Below the pieces are notes generated by a model. It had not been told where the DNA came from. It saw only the letters and a list, made by a program, of their open reading frames with translations, and made no database searches. From Thermoplasmata archaeon (lineage in GTDB: Archaea; Thermoplasmatota; Thermoplasmata; SG8-5), in the NCBI GenBank assembly GCA_030655715.1, contig JAUSPR010000012.1, positions 1-12,782 on the forward strand: a stretch of DNA of 12,782 bases, in the 5' to 3' direction. The number at the start of each line of letters is the position of its first letter. The stretch's first letter is position 1. A program made the translations under genes and the position numbers. Shown here piece after piece: positions 1 through 7,161 of the stretch.

Positions 1-1
1 T

Positions 2-1018
2 GACCATCATACAACTGCTGGGGCAATCGCAACCAAGCTCGGCATTGCCGATTCAGAGTCGGAAATTATCCTTGGCAGCCAACTGGAGATTATGACAGAT
101 GACCAGCTTTACGATGTTGTACAGAGATGCTCGGTTTATGCGAGGGCGTCACCGATTCACAAATACAGAATAGTTCAGCAACTTCGCAAACATGGTGAGG
201 TCGTCGCAGTTACTGGCGACGGCGTCAATGATGCGCCAGCACTCAAAGCGGCAGATATCGGAATTGCCATGGGCATTTCCGGTACCGACGTAACCAAGGA
301 GGCGGCTGACATGATACTGGCAGATGACAATTTCGCCACGATTGTCAGTGCCGTGGAGGAAGGTCGTCATACATATGCCAATCTTCAAAAAATACTGGCA
401 TTTCTAATTCCGACATCATTAGGCCAGTCACTTGCAATAACCATTGCAATTCTGGCTGGCCTGACCATACCGCTGATGCCTGTTCATGTTCTATGGATCA
501 ATCTGGTCACTTCCGCAACTTGCACAATTCCGCTGGCGCTGGAGGTGAAGGACACTGGGCTTCTCCAAAAATCGCCCCGGGATCCAAAGGCCCCGTTACT
601 TAGCAGAAGGCTGATGGTCAGATTGATGGTTGTGGCCACTACCATGACTTTATGCGCCTTCATCGCTTTCAGCTTCGCTATCGGTGCCGGTTACAGTGTG
701 GATGCTGCTAGAACAATCGTGATGACCACCATAGTGATGATGGAACTCGCCTGCATATTCACGACCAGGTCATTCATTGAGCCTGCCATATCTAAACATT
801 TTTTCACGAACAAGTGGGTATTCGTTGGCGTTGCTGCCACATTGCTGCTCCAGCTTGCGGTTGTTTATCTTCCTATCATGAATCGGCTATTCAGCACAGT
901 TCCTATGGGAATCGATGCATGGCTTCCTGCAATCCTGGCAACTGTTGCAATTTTTGCCATGGTTGAGGCCGAGAAGGTGGTGATGAAACATTACTCGGCC
1001 GGAAAGGGCGAGCCTTGA
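2..1018 (+). CDS. Cation-transporting P-type ATPase, C-terminal part (5' end outside window)
   Basis: The open frame runs in from the window edge (no stop from base 2), so the first in-frame ATG at 92 is not the true start; 338 residues are visible. It opens inside the P-domain at a DHHTTAGAIA motif, the usual (T)GDH..TA..IA element, followed by the hinge motif GDGVNDAPAL at about residues 72-81, which binds Mg2+ in the HAD-type phosphorylation domain. Six hydrophobic segments follow, matching M5-M10 of P2-type (Ca2+/H+/Na+-like) pumps, so the C-terminus is complete. The phosphorylated DKTGT motif and M1-M4 lie upstream. In M6 the visible WINLVTS motif keeps Asn and Thr but has Ser where Ca2+ pumps of the SERCA type have Asp, so the ion cannot be assigned. 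Family is sure, substrate is not. The stop is TGA; no gene is close downstream. Confidence 0.93.
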   Translation, partial: DHHTTAGAIATKLGIADSESEIILGSQLEIMTDDQLYDVVQRCSVYARASPIHKYRIVQQLRKHGEVVAVTGDGVNDAPALKAADIGIAMGISGTDVTKEAADMILADDNFATIVSAVEEGRHTYANLQKILAFLIPTSLGQSLAITIAILAGLTIPLMPVHVLWINLVTSATCTIPLALEVKDTGLLQKSPRDPKAPLLSRRLMVRLMVVATTMTLCAFIAFSFAIGAGYSVDAARTIVMTTIVMMELACIFTTRSFIEPAISKHFFTNKWVFVGVAATLLLQLAVVYLPIMNRLFSTVPMGIDAWLPAILATVAIFAMVEAEKVVMKHYSAGKGEP

Positions 1019-1195
1019 TGCCCTGGAGAAAATACAGCCACATGGTAGGTTCCTGCCCTCCAACATCAAAGTAGAAGTGCCGCTTATGCGGAGATAAGAT
1101 TCCTTCCCCATTCACGAGGAAGAAAACATTCAGGTAGCAATAGGGGAAGAAGCGGCAGAAAAAACCCAGGAAAACAAATACTCATTTCCATACGT

Positions 1196-1210
1196 AAAAT
1201 ATATATATAC
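1196..1210 (+). promoter_or_regulatory. TATA box for the exported Ig-like protein gene
   Basis: A strongly AT-rich tract (AAAATATATATATAC) sits in an otherwise mixed 268-bp spacer. An archaeal start site would fall about 25 bp downstream, near 1230-1236, giving a leader of about 50 nt before the chosen ATG at 1287. The rest of the 1019-1286 spacer shows no convincing gene. Confidence 0.6.
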
Positions 1211-1286
1211 AAACATATATTACTTTTACTGCCAGCAAACAAGGATGCGGGGAATTCCGTGCGATTTGCCTGGCAAGGGATACTAC

Positions 1287-3497
1287 ATGGCATTCAAAAA
1301 CAAGCTTCTGGCACTGACTTTCACAGTCATGTTCATTTTGACAATATTGGTTCTTCCAGCACCCGTTGAGGGTGCTGTCACAAACCTGGAGTTGGTTCCT
1401 GGCAAGTATACCGGGAACAACACATACGTGCCTGGTGAAACAATCAGCATCATCGTCGCAGGCGATACCGAGGGTGAAAAATTTGCAATTTACAGCGTCA
1501 TAAACGGTGAAAATCTCATTCCGGGAGGTAATATTCAGATTCCAGCAAGTGGTTCAGTCAAGGTCTCTTACGAGGTGCCGAGCGATGTTCCTGACGGCAA
1601 TTACCTACTCAGGGTGAAAAGGCCGAACGAGGCCGTAGAGGCCGAGACCAACTTCAGCGTCCAGGGTTATGTGTTCAAGATAGAAACCGATAGGAACGCC
1701 TACCTGAGCAGCGATGAGATAAGGGTATTCTGGACCGCGAACAACCTGAAGGATCAGACTCTACCTGCCACAGGCATTGGCAAGATAGATATCTGGATGA
1801 TAGATCCGAACCTCGGGAATCTGGGACGCATAGTGGAGGCGTACAGGTTCAATGTCTCGGCTGGGAGTGTGGCTTTCAAGCTTCCTATGATAGACAACTA
1901 CACAAGAATTTTTTTCGTGGATGGTTGGTTCAATAGCAGTTCCACGGCACCGTTGCGAAGCCAGTACTCCAAGGCTGATTTTTCAATCAAGCGTCTTGGC
2001 GTCATAATCACCATGGACAAAAATCAGTATGCAGCCGGCTCGTTAATGAGGCTCTCTGTCCGCACCCTTGCCACAGACAATCCTGCCAACCCCTCCATCA
2101 CGGAAACTGCGGAACCCGAATGTAATGTCACGATTTCCATCAAGAAAATTGGAGACATACAACCGACCTACCCGCCAATCACACTCAAAACGGATTCACA
2201 AGGTGTATTGAATCACATAATCCCGCTGAACAATGAAACCTATGTTGACGGCGCGTTCTTTGAAGTGGAAATATATGCTTACAAGGGCACGAACTCAATT
2301 TCCGATAGCCAGTCATTTGAAATAGTATCTTCGTCATCCATAAGTATCGTGCTTAACTTCAACAGGGCTCAATACGCGTCCAGCGAAACTTTATTCGTGA
2401 ATGCGACCGCATCTGCCATAGGCGATGTGACCAGCACCACTTTCACGTATATACTGGAAATCAGAGCTCTATCATCGAATGGTTCACTTTTCGCCAGGGA
2501 TACACAGACGCATGGCAATTTTTCTTTCGCTATCCCTGGGAATTTCGAGGGTTTGCTCTGGATTAGGGTCACGGGAGATGATGGCGCGGGAAATAGTGCG
2601 TCAGTCATCCAGCAGGTGAGTGTCGCATATGCCCTTGTTCTGGTAAACCTGGACAGGGATTATTACAATCAGAATGACCGGCTTTCTATATCATATTCCA
2701 TAATCGGGACAATGATTGGAACGCCATCTACATTCTATGTGGTGTATGACAACGAGGGAAACGTGGTAGAGGAGGGCGTCACCCAGGGCGGTATTTTCAC
2801 CTTTGATGTGCCTGTCGCGCCATCTAGCAAGTACGGATTTACTGTATTCGCTTCTGCGGGAGGTAGGGTAGTCCAGGGCACTGACAGTGCGTTCCTTTTC
2901 TCGGGTTACCTGCTCAATCTGGAATTCAACAGAGGGTACTATGGACCTGGTGACACCATTGCAGTGAACTACGACATCATAATTCTTGGCAATGCAAATA
3001 TGCCCGCCACTTTCACTATAACATATGGGCTTATCAACGGCCCGGTATCCAGCCTGCAGACCACGGAGACAAGCGGAACGTTAATCTACACCATTCCAAA
3101 GGATATTGACGAAGGCGTTCAGATATTCATGGCATCATGTAACTTTGGCGCAACCCAGGCCTCTTCGAGCGAAATTCTACTTGTCAAATCAGATGCGAAC
3201 CCTTTGTGGTTTCTCAAGATTAGTGATATCCCGGTCTTCAGCATCGGCTTGCTGCTGATAGTACTCTTCTCTCTCTACATATCCTACAGGACAAGAAAAA
3301 GAATAAAACATATGGAGAAGGAAGGGGTAATCAAACCAACTGGCCTTGCCGAGTTAACCATGCCAAAACGAGCACAGGATTCATCACTCCATCAGGTTGA
3401 ATGTGTGGAATGCGGTAATCCCATAGAAATTACCACCAGCAGGAGACCGATTGAGGTAATGTGCCCGCACTGCGGGGAGATACAGCACATAGAATAG
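1287..3497 (+). CDS. Exported, membrane-anchored multi-Ig-like-domain protein with cytoplasmic zinc ribbon
   Basis: Protein of 736 residues. I chose ATG 1287 over in-frame ATG 1245 because it places a signal peptide exactly at the N-terminus (MAFKNKLLAL followed by a hydrophobic core, likely cleaved near residue 29); AAGGGA lies just upstream. About six beta-sandwich-like domains of 90-110 residues follow (roughly 34-127, 128-236, 237-348, 351-447, 449-538, 541-633). Most begin with a recurring strand of the form hydrophobic-D/N-(R/K)-x-x-Y-x-x-(G/S)-(D/E), for example LNFNRAQY, VNLDRDYY and LEFNRGYY, resembling macroglobulin MG2/CARDB-type adhesion modules. One membrane helix lies at about 648-667, then a basic stop-transfer (RTRKRIK) and a cytoplasmic tail ending in a CxxC-x16-CxxC zinc ribbon (Cys706, 709, 726, 729). 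It is probably a cell-surface protein; the ligand is unknown and I cannot give a gene name. Confidence 0.88.
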   Translation: MAFKNKLLALTFTVMFILTILVLPAPVEGAVTNLELVPGKYTGNNTYVPGETISIIVAGDTEGEKFAIYSVINGENLIPGGNIQIPASGSVKVSYEVPSDVPDGNYLLRVKRPNEAVEAETNFSVQGYVFKIETDRNAYLSSDEIRVFWTANNLKDQTLPATGIGKIDIWMIDPNLGNLGRIVEAYRFNVSAGSVAFKLPMIDNYTRIFFVDGWFNSSSTAPLRSQYSKADFSIKRLGVIITMDKNQYAAGSLMRLSVRTLATDNPANPSITETAEPECNVTISIKKIGDIQPTYPPITLKTDSQGVLNHIIPLNNETYVDGAFFEVEIYAYKGTNSISDSQSFEIVSSSSISIVLNFNRAQYASSETLFVNATASAIGDVTSTTFTYILEIRALSSNGSLFARDTQTHGNFSFAIPGNFEGLLWIRVTGDDGAGNSASVIQQVSVAYALVLVNLDRDYYNQNDRLSISYSIIGTMIGTPSTFYVVYDNEGNVVEEGVTQGGIFTFDVPVAPSSKYGFTVFASAGGRVVQGTDSAFLFSGYLLNLEFNRGYYGPGDTIAVNYDIIILGNANMPATFTITYGLINGPVSSLQTTETSGTLIYTIPKDIDEGVQIFMASCNFGATQASSSEILLVKSDANPLWFLKISDIPVFSIGLLLIVLFSLYISYRTRKRIKHMEKEGVIKPTGLAELTMPKRAQDSSLHQVECVECGNPIEITTSRRPIEVMCPHCGEIQHIE

Positions 3498-3526
3498 TGT
3501 ATTATTGTGTTGGACGACACGCAGAG

Positions 3527-3560
3527 CCCGCACTGTGGGGAGATTCAACACATCGAATAG
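3527..3560 (+). repeat. First in-frame echo of the zinc-ribbon C-terminus (non-coding remnant or readthrough segment)
   Basis: This 34-base segment repeats 3464-3497, the end of the preceding CDS including its stop codon, exactly 63 bases (21 codons) downstream and therefore in the same frame. Both encode PHCGEIQHIE followed by TAG. The two copies differ at four bases, all of them synonymous (TGC/TGT, ATA/ATT, CAG/CAA, ATA/ATC). No start codon or RBS for an independent gene is visible. Confidence 0.75.
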
Positions 3561-3575
3561 GCTCGCCATCCCAGT

Positions 3576-3599
3576 GGCGAAATCCAACACATCAAGTAA
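3576..3599 (+). repeat. Second in-frame echo of the zinc-ribbon C-terminus
   Basis: A shorter copy in the same frame encodes GEIQHIK followed by TAA. Against the first echo, GGG/GGC, GAG/GAA and ATT/ATC are synonymous, and only the last sense codon changes (E to K). It is preceded by a 6-bp inverted repeat TCGCCA/TGGCGA at 3563-3568 and 3575-3580, which overlaps the start of the echo. Confidence 0.6.
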
Positions 3600-3611
3600 A
3601 CCATAACCTCA

Positions 3612-3621
3612 TTTTATATAA
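3612..3621 (+). promoter_or_regulatory. TATA box for the HisA-like gene; transcript probably leaderless
   Basis: TTTTATATAA is centred about 28 bp before the GTG at 3645. Archaeal transcription starts about 25 bp downstream of the TATA centre, so the mRNA would begin within a few bases of the start codon. No Shine-Dalgarno sequence lies before 3645, which agrees. Confidence 0.65.
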
Positions 3622-3644
3622 TGTAATAAGCCATTAGCCTTCCC

Positions 3645-4319
3645 GTGAAACAGATTCCAGCATTGTCACTTAGGGACGGCCACGTTGTAGTGGTGGAGGG
3701 TGGCAAATACACCCCCCTTCGGAATAAAGAAGGGCAGTACCGCAGCCCGGTCAATATTCTGAAGGAACATAATTTTCAGGAAGAAGAAATTTTCATACTG
3801 GATCTTGATGGAATTGAGAGAAACAGCCCTAATTTGAACATCGTCAAACGTATAGCGGCACTGAAGGACGTTTGGCTGGATGCCGGAACCGATGATGCAG
3901 ATAGCATGATGGATCTGTTCATTTCAGACGCTTCTCGGGTGGTCATGAGCACAGCTTATGTGGATTCGCTGTCCGAGTTGACCGATGCCCTGGATTTATC
4001 TGAAAACATCATCGTGTCCATTGGTTACGACCAGGGCATTGTGAGTCCGAACAAACAGATTTGTGAAATGAACCTGGACACGCTTCTTGACGAAATCAGT
4101 ACTATGCCGAATATTCGCACGGGAATGCTGTTCGACCTGGGTGGATTGAGGGATGGCACAGCCCCGGATCCTGGAGTGGTTTCCAGGATGGCCGATACAT
4201 TCAAGGAATTGTACGTTTCAGGTTTTGTCGGGAAGACTGTCATTGACTCTCTAGAATCTTCTGGCATTGCCGGCGTTATCGTAGATTTCAGAACAATGGA
4301 GGCGATGCAGGATGTCTGA
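3645..4319 (+). CDS. HisA-related TIM-barrel protein (COG1411-like), GTG start
   Basis: Protein of 224 residues resembling the archaeal proteins related to HisA (ProFAR isomerase) but distinct from true HisA. The N-terminus IPALSLRDGHVVVVEGGKY matches the first beta strand of the family (I-P-x-x-x-L-x-x-G-x-V-V). Further strands are visible: IFILDLDGI at about 48-56 (the LDLDGI strand), DVWLDAG, VVMSTAYV, IIVSIGYD, GMLFDLGGLRDG and the final GIAGVIVDF. The start is a GTG with no SD but a TATA box at leaderless distance; no upstream in-frame alternative is needed. It overlaps the DUF2240 gene by 8 nt (ATGTCTGA), so the two are cotranscribed. The reaction is unknown; a role in histidine biosynthesis should not be assumed since no other his gene is nearby. 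Confidence 0.8.
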   Translation: MKQIPALSLRDGHVVVVEGGKYTPLRNKEGQYRSPVNILKEHNFQEEEIFILDLDGIERNSPNLNIVKRIAALKDVWLDAGTDDADSMMDLFISDASRVVMSTAYVDSLSELTDALDLSENIIVSIGYDQGIVSPNKQICEMNLDTLLDEISTMPNIRTGMLFDLGGLRDGTAPDPGVVSRMADTFKELYVSGFVGKTVIDSLESSGIAGVIVDFRTMEAMQDV

Positions 4320-4788
4320 ACTTCAGGTTGCCTTGGCCCAGGTATTCAGGAAGAAGGGCAAATCTTCCATGCCGGAAAATGATTTCGTTTTTGCGGTCTC
4401 TCTGGATTTCAGATGGTTCACCCCGAAGGAGGCGCAGAAACTTCTGGAGCTCGGCCTAGACAGTGAGTTGCTGGCCATGAAAGACGGCATTGTAAGTCCG
4501 ACTTTCGATTTCAAGGCCACAGAAATCCCAAAAGGTTATTCCCCGGCGCCTGAACTTATCCTTCAGAACAAGCAACCGAGGGGCCTTTTTCTCAAGATTG
4601 TGGACATGATTTCTCAGTCAAAAAATTTGCCTACCAAGGACGTAATTTCTCAGATTAACCAGACCCAGGACAGAATGTCAGTTGACATCGAGGTGGCTGC
4701 ACTCGTGGTGGCTAAAAATTTCGAGTTGGATGTGTCAAAATACCTTGACTTGGTAGAGGAAGAGATTGGTAAAAGATATAAACAATAA
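4312..4788 (+). CDS. DUF2240 family protein
   Basis: Protein of 158 residues with the features I associate with archaeal DUF2240: an N-terminal FRKKGKSSMPENDFVFAVSLDFRWFTPKEAQKLLELG segment in winged-helix style (about residues 12-48), then a strand-turn KDGIVSPTFDF, a conserved-looking EIPKGY, and a helical C-terminal half. The start ATG overlaps the stop of the HisA-like gene, with GGAGG about 10 bases upstream. The winged-helix-like first half suggests nucleic-acid contact, but this is inference. Its TAA stop abuts the TAG of the convergent PAC2-family gene with no base between them. Family assignment is from memory of sequence character. Confidence 0.72.
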   Translation: MSELQVALAQVFRKKGKSSMPENDFVFAVSLDFRWFTPKEAQKLLELGLDSELLAMKDGIVSPTFDFKATEIPKGYSPAPELILQNKQPRGLFLKIVDMISQSKNLPTKDVISQINQTQDRMSVDIEVAALVVAKNFELDVSKYLDLVEEEIGKRYKQ

Positions 4789-5541
4789 CTATCCGATATA
4801 TCTTAATTCATCCGGCTTCTCGATTGCTGGTTTCAAATCATTCAGGCTGGCAGTGAGATCATCTATCTCCTTGGAATGCTTTTCAAGCTCGGTGAAGTCA
4901 ATTTTTATTCCCAAAAGTTTCACCAGAACCTCAAGAACGCCTTGAGCGCTCTTCGGGTCTGAGAAATAACCGGATGTTTCGCCCATCAAACAAGCAGCCT
5001 CTATTTTTCTCAGTTGGCCAAGTCCAAGAAGCAAACCAGCCGCGCCTACAATTCCGCCGGCAGGTTCGTTCATGGAAAATTGAACGCCTGCGATCTTGAG
5101 CTCCTCAACCAGTTCCTTGGAGGTGGTCGCACCCAGCACCCTGGGCTCAGAAATCAGTTTGCCAACGCTCCAACCGCCAAGCGTGTAAATCCTGCTTCCT
5201 CCGAATTTCTCGAAAATGTCAAGAACCTCGTAGGTAATCTCGTACTGGCCTTCCTGGGAAATGCCTTGATAATCGCCGGATAGAATTATTATATCGGAAC
5301 CATTTTTTGATTTATGATAATAAAGGTCATTGGAAACCAGCCTTATCACGCCATCGTCGCCAATCAAAACCTGGGGCGGGAAATGTTTTGAATAAATGCT
5401 GATGAATTTCTTGGCTTTCAATTTGGAAATCAGGTGGTCTGCAGCTAATTTTCCCACATTGCCGACGCCTGGAAGTCCTTCAACCAGTATTGGCTTGTTG
5501 AGCTTCGGCTCTTCATGATGTACAAGAAGGATGTCCTTCAT
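4789..5541 (-). CDS. PAC2 family protein (COG2047-like), proteasome assembly chaperone homologue
   Basis: Protein of 250 residues. The N-terminal EGLPGVGNVGKLAADHLI motif (about 21-38) is the PAC2-family signature, followed by the beta-rich core (QVLIGDDGVIRL, DIIILSGDYQG, IYTLGGWSVG) and GGIVGAAGLLLGLGQL near 163-178; the C-terminus is a charged helix (FTELEKHSKEIDDLTASL). Eukaryotic PAC2 helps assemble the proteasome alpha ring. The archaeal COG2047 proteins are homologues whose chaperone role is not shown for all members. The start codon overlaps the nop10 stop (ATGA), with GGAGGCG just upstream, so it is the last gene of the ribosomal operon, a recurrent archaeal order. A second, more distant PAC2 homologue lies at 11747-12535. 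Confidence 0.87.
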   Translation of the reverse strand: MKDILLVHHEEPKLNKPILVEGLPGVGNVGKLAADHLISKLKAKKFISIYSKHFPPQVLIGDDGVIRLVSNDLYYHKSKNGSDIIILSGDYQGISQEGQYEITYEVLDIFEKFGGSRIYTLGGWSVGKLISEPRVLGATTSKELVEELKIAGVQFSMNEPAGGIVGAAGLLLGLGQLRKIEAACLMGETSGYFSDPKSAQGVLEVLVKLLGIKIDFTELEKHSKEIDDLTASLNDLKPAIEKPDELRYIG

Positions 5542-5714
5542 TTACTCGCCTCCTCTGCGACAAGCTTCTTCAGTCTTCTTCTGTACTTGCCATACCTGTC
5601 TTCTGGAGAAAATCTTGAAGGGTGAGGCGATGCGGTCTTACCGCCGCATTTCTGACAGGCGTCATTGAGAGAATAGGCTCCGCATTCCATACATCTTGTC
5701 ATGTAATTGTCCAT
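5538..5714 (-). CDS. nop10: H/ACA RNP component Nop10
   Basis: Protein of 58 residues, normal for archaeal Nop10 (about 55-60). The zinc ribbon has Cys8-x2-Cys11 and Cys20-x2-Cys23 (CMECGAYSLNDACQKCGG), followed by the family hallmark PHPSRFSPEDRYGKYRRRLKK. Nop10 binds Cbf5 and helps form H/ACA pseudouridylation particles. The start is ATG 5714, because this gives the usual short N-terminus before the first Cys, leaves one base after the eIF2 alpha stop, and has GAGAGG upstream; a longer in-frame start at 5747 would run back into eif2a. It overlaps the next gene by 4 nt. Confidence 0.95.
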   Translation of the reverse strand: MDNYMTRCMECGAYSLNDACQKCGGKTASPHPSRFSPEDRYGKYRRRLKKLVAEEASK

Positions 5715-5715
5715 C

Positions 5716-6492
5716 TCAAGACCTCTCGAAGGTGCCTGTTCCGCCATGCTTCAGGATTTCGTTTATTGCCTGGTTGGCAGCATGCCGTATGAGTTCCTCG
5801 GCGGCTTTGAATTCCACCTCGGTTGCAACAATGCGGTACTTGGGCGCACCCATGTATTGGATTTTGACCACGCCAGAATCTCCGCCTTCTTTCTCAGCCA
5901 AGGCCAGGGCATTTCTGATATTCTCGATTCCGTTGCTTCCCGGGCAAATCAATTCGATGACTCCGTCAACTTTAGCCAGGGAGATGGTGACGTTTTCCTT
6001 CGCAACCTGAACGAAAATGTCCACCCAGGTTCCTTTGAATTTCTTGGGCAGGCCGCTTTCTTCAGCGGCAGCCTCGAATGCAATGTAATATCCCCCATAT
6101 TCGTCAACCAGTTTGGAGCCGTGTTTGGACTTGAAGTCCTCCAGGGTTGTTTCCAGTCGCTCGGCCACAATCTCAATGAGTTTCGTGGCCTTTTGCTCAT
6201 TCTTCCATTCCTGGATTTTTTCGCGTTTCTGGTGAGCGTTGACCTTTTTGAGTGAGAGATCGATATGGCCCTTGGAGGTTTCAACTTTCATGACCTTACA
6301 GACAATGCGCTGGCCATCACGAACATAATCGCTCATCCGTTTGACCCAACCTGTAGCGATTTCCGCAACATGGATGAATCCTTCTTTGCCCGGATATTCT
6401 TCAAGTTCAACGAATGCGCCAAAGTTCCGCACGCTCTTTACCGTGCAGACTACAAGGTCGCTTTCCTCTGGAAATAATTCTTCGGAGTCCAT
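5716..6492 (-). CDS. eif2a: Translation initiation factor aIF2 subunit alpha
   Basis: Protein of 258 residues, the usual size. Domains in order: S1 OB-fold at about 11-84 (VVCTVKSVRNFGAFVELEEY, GFIHVAEIA, IDLSLKKV), helical middle domain at about 85-170, and C-terminal alpha/beta domain at about 175-258 with VKIQYMGAPKYRI and EFKAAEELIRHA. It is part of the aIF2 heterotrimer that delivers Met-tRNAi to the small ribosomal subunit; the C-terminal domain contacts the gamma subunit. The start is ATG 6492, which shares one base with the rps27e stop (TAATG); the frame stays open further upstream to 6576, but that would duplicate rps27e. It lies in the L44e-S27e-aIF2alpha-Nop10-PAC2 operon. Confidence 0.96.
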   Translation of the reverse strand: MDSEELFPEESDLVVCTVKSVRNFGAFVELEEYPGKEGFIHVAEIATGWVKRMSDYVRDGQRIVCKVMKVETSKGHIDLSLKKVNAHQKREKIQEWKNEQKATKLIEIVAERLETTLEDFKSKHGSKLVDEYGGYYIAFEAAAEESGLPKKFKGTWVDIFVQVAKENVTISLAKVDGVIELICPGSNGIENIRNALALAEKEGGDSGVVKIQYMGAPKYRIVATEVEFKAAEELIRHAANQAINEILKHGGTGTFERS

Positions 6493-6680
6493 TATTCTAC
6501 AACCCCGACTATCTCGCCTTTGATGGCACATTTGCCGCCTGTAGGAGTAGCCAGGGTTGAGCCACATGCCTGACACGGCACCCGGGTGGCGCTTTTAACA
6601 AAAAGAATCTGTTTGTTTTCGCAGTCCGGGCACTTGACTTCCACGAACTTTGCTTCCTTGACATCTGTTGCTTTTGCCAT
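6492..6680 (-). CDS. rps27e: Small ribosomal subunit protein eS27 (S27e)
   Basis: Protein of 62 residues, full length. The zinc-binding cysteines are Cys17-x2-Cys20 and Cys36-x2-Cys39 (VKCPDCENKQ, VPCQACGSTLATPTGGKC). The signature TLATPTGGKA/C is present. It follows rpl44e with a 2-base gap and has GAGGGAT before the ATG; its TAA overlaps the eif2a start. Confidence 0.96.
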   Translation of the reverse strand: MAKATDVKEAKFVEVKCPDCENKQILFVKSATRVPCQACGSTLATPTGGKCAIKGEIVGVVE

Positions 6681-6682
6681 GA

Positions 6683-6964
6683 TTATCCCTCAGTGAATTC
6701 GAATTTCTTTGCCCTAATGGCAATAGGTTGGACATATTTCTTGCATACTGGACACTTGAACCTTAACCAAACTTTCCTGGTTGGTTTTTCCCTGCCCTCT
6801 GGTTTTGGTCTCGGAAAACCTCCGTACCCTGCGGTGACCTTCCTGAATCTCCTCTGACCCCATTTTAGCTCGCTTGTCCTCTTCTTCTTTACCCTCTCTG
6901 CATCATGGGGTGTGTGTTTCTTACACGTGGGGCAGTACATGTTGACTTTTCTTGGAAGTTTCAT
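6683..6964 (-). CDS. rpl44e: Large ribosomal subunit protein eL42 (L44e)
   Basis: Protein of 93 residues, full length. It has two CxxC pairs (Cys11/14 in YCPTCKKHTPH and Cys71/74 in FKCPVCKKY), the basic HTPHDAERVKKKR stretch, and YGGFPRPKP followed by KPTRKVWLRFKC, all classic for the family. It is the first gene of the minus-strand operon. The TATA box lies at 7022-7029, giving a leader of about 35 nt with an AGGTAGGAT stretch before the ATG. Confidence 0.97.
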   Translation of the reverse strand: MKLPRKVNMYCPTCKKHTPHDAERVKKKRTSELKWGQRRFRKVTAGYGGFPRPKPEGREKPTRKVWLRFKCPVCKKYVQPIAIRAKKFEFTEG

Positions 6965-7021
6965 ATTTATCCTACCTGGCTGCTTTTCTGCTCTGGCAGT
7001 GGGGGGCTATGTAGCCGCATC

Positions 7022-7029
7022 CTATATAT
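7022..7029 (-). promoter_or_regulatory. TATA box of the rpl44e-rps27e-eif2a-nop10-PAC2 operon
   Basis: The minus strand reads CATATATAGG here, about 60 bp before the rpl44e ATG. A start about 25 bp downstream would fall near 6998-7000. It is the only clear TATA box upstream of the five tightly packed genes. Confidence 0.65.
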
Positions 7030-7083
7030 GAAGGTTTTTATGATTAAGCACGATTAAACATATTCTCGTCCACATGCCTAAAT

Positions 7084-7104
7084 TTTAGGGGTTGGTAGTT
7101 TACT
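7084..7104 (+). repeat. 21-bp direct repeat at left edge of locus B (partner at 7428-7448)
   Basis: TTTAGGGGTTGGTAGTTTAC plus T matches 7428-7448 at 20 of 21 positions. The partner is the 3' strand of the last unit's Pc hairpin plus its GTTTAC tail. The left copy is therefore either the remnant of an upstream unit or a terminal direct repeat of the whole element. Confidence 0.75.
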
Positions 7105-7161
7105 GCACATATGCCGAGAACACTCAGCCCTGTGGGACTGAGATGAATCGGCATGAGCAGT
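7098..7161 (+). ncRNA. 5' hairpin (P0) of structured repeat, locus B
   Basis: Stem-loop of about 60 nt. Outer stem ACTGC (7102-7106) with GCAGT (7157-7161); middle stem ATGCCGA (7111-7117) with TCGGCAT (7148-7154); tip CTCAGCCC (7123-7130), loop TGT, GGG-A-CTGAG (7134-7142) with a bulged A. An internal loop GAACA/ATGAA lies between the middle stem and the tip. The same hairpin occurs at 11438-11503. The GA and ATGA bases in the internal loop recall a kink-turn but do not fit the consensus cleanly. The minus strand would form a similar structure, so strand is chosen from the downstream units. Confidence 0.7.

Noticed and set aside
1075..1098. Segment resembling the zinc-ribbon coding end (GTGCCGCTTATGCGGAGATA versus the sequence at 3461-3482).
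   Set aside because: The match needs at least two indels and several substitutions, and no flanking coding sequence supports a remnant.
1245..1286. Upstream in-frame ATG giving a 750-residue version of the exported protein.
   Set aside because: It would put a 14-residue polar stretch before an otherwise textbook signal peptide that begins at ATG 1287.
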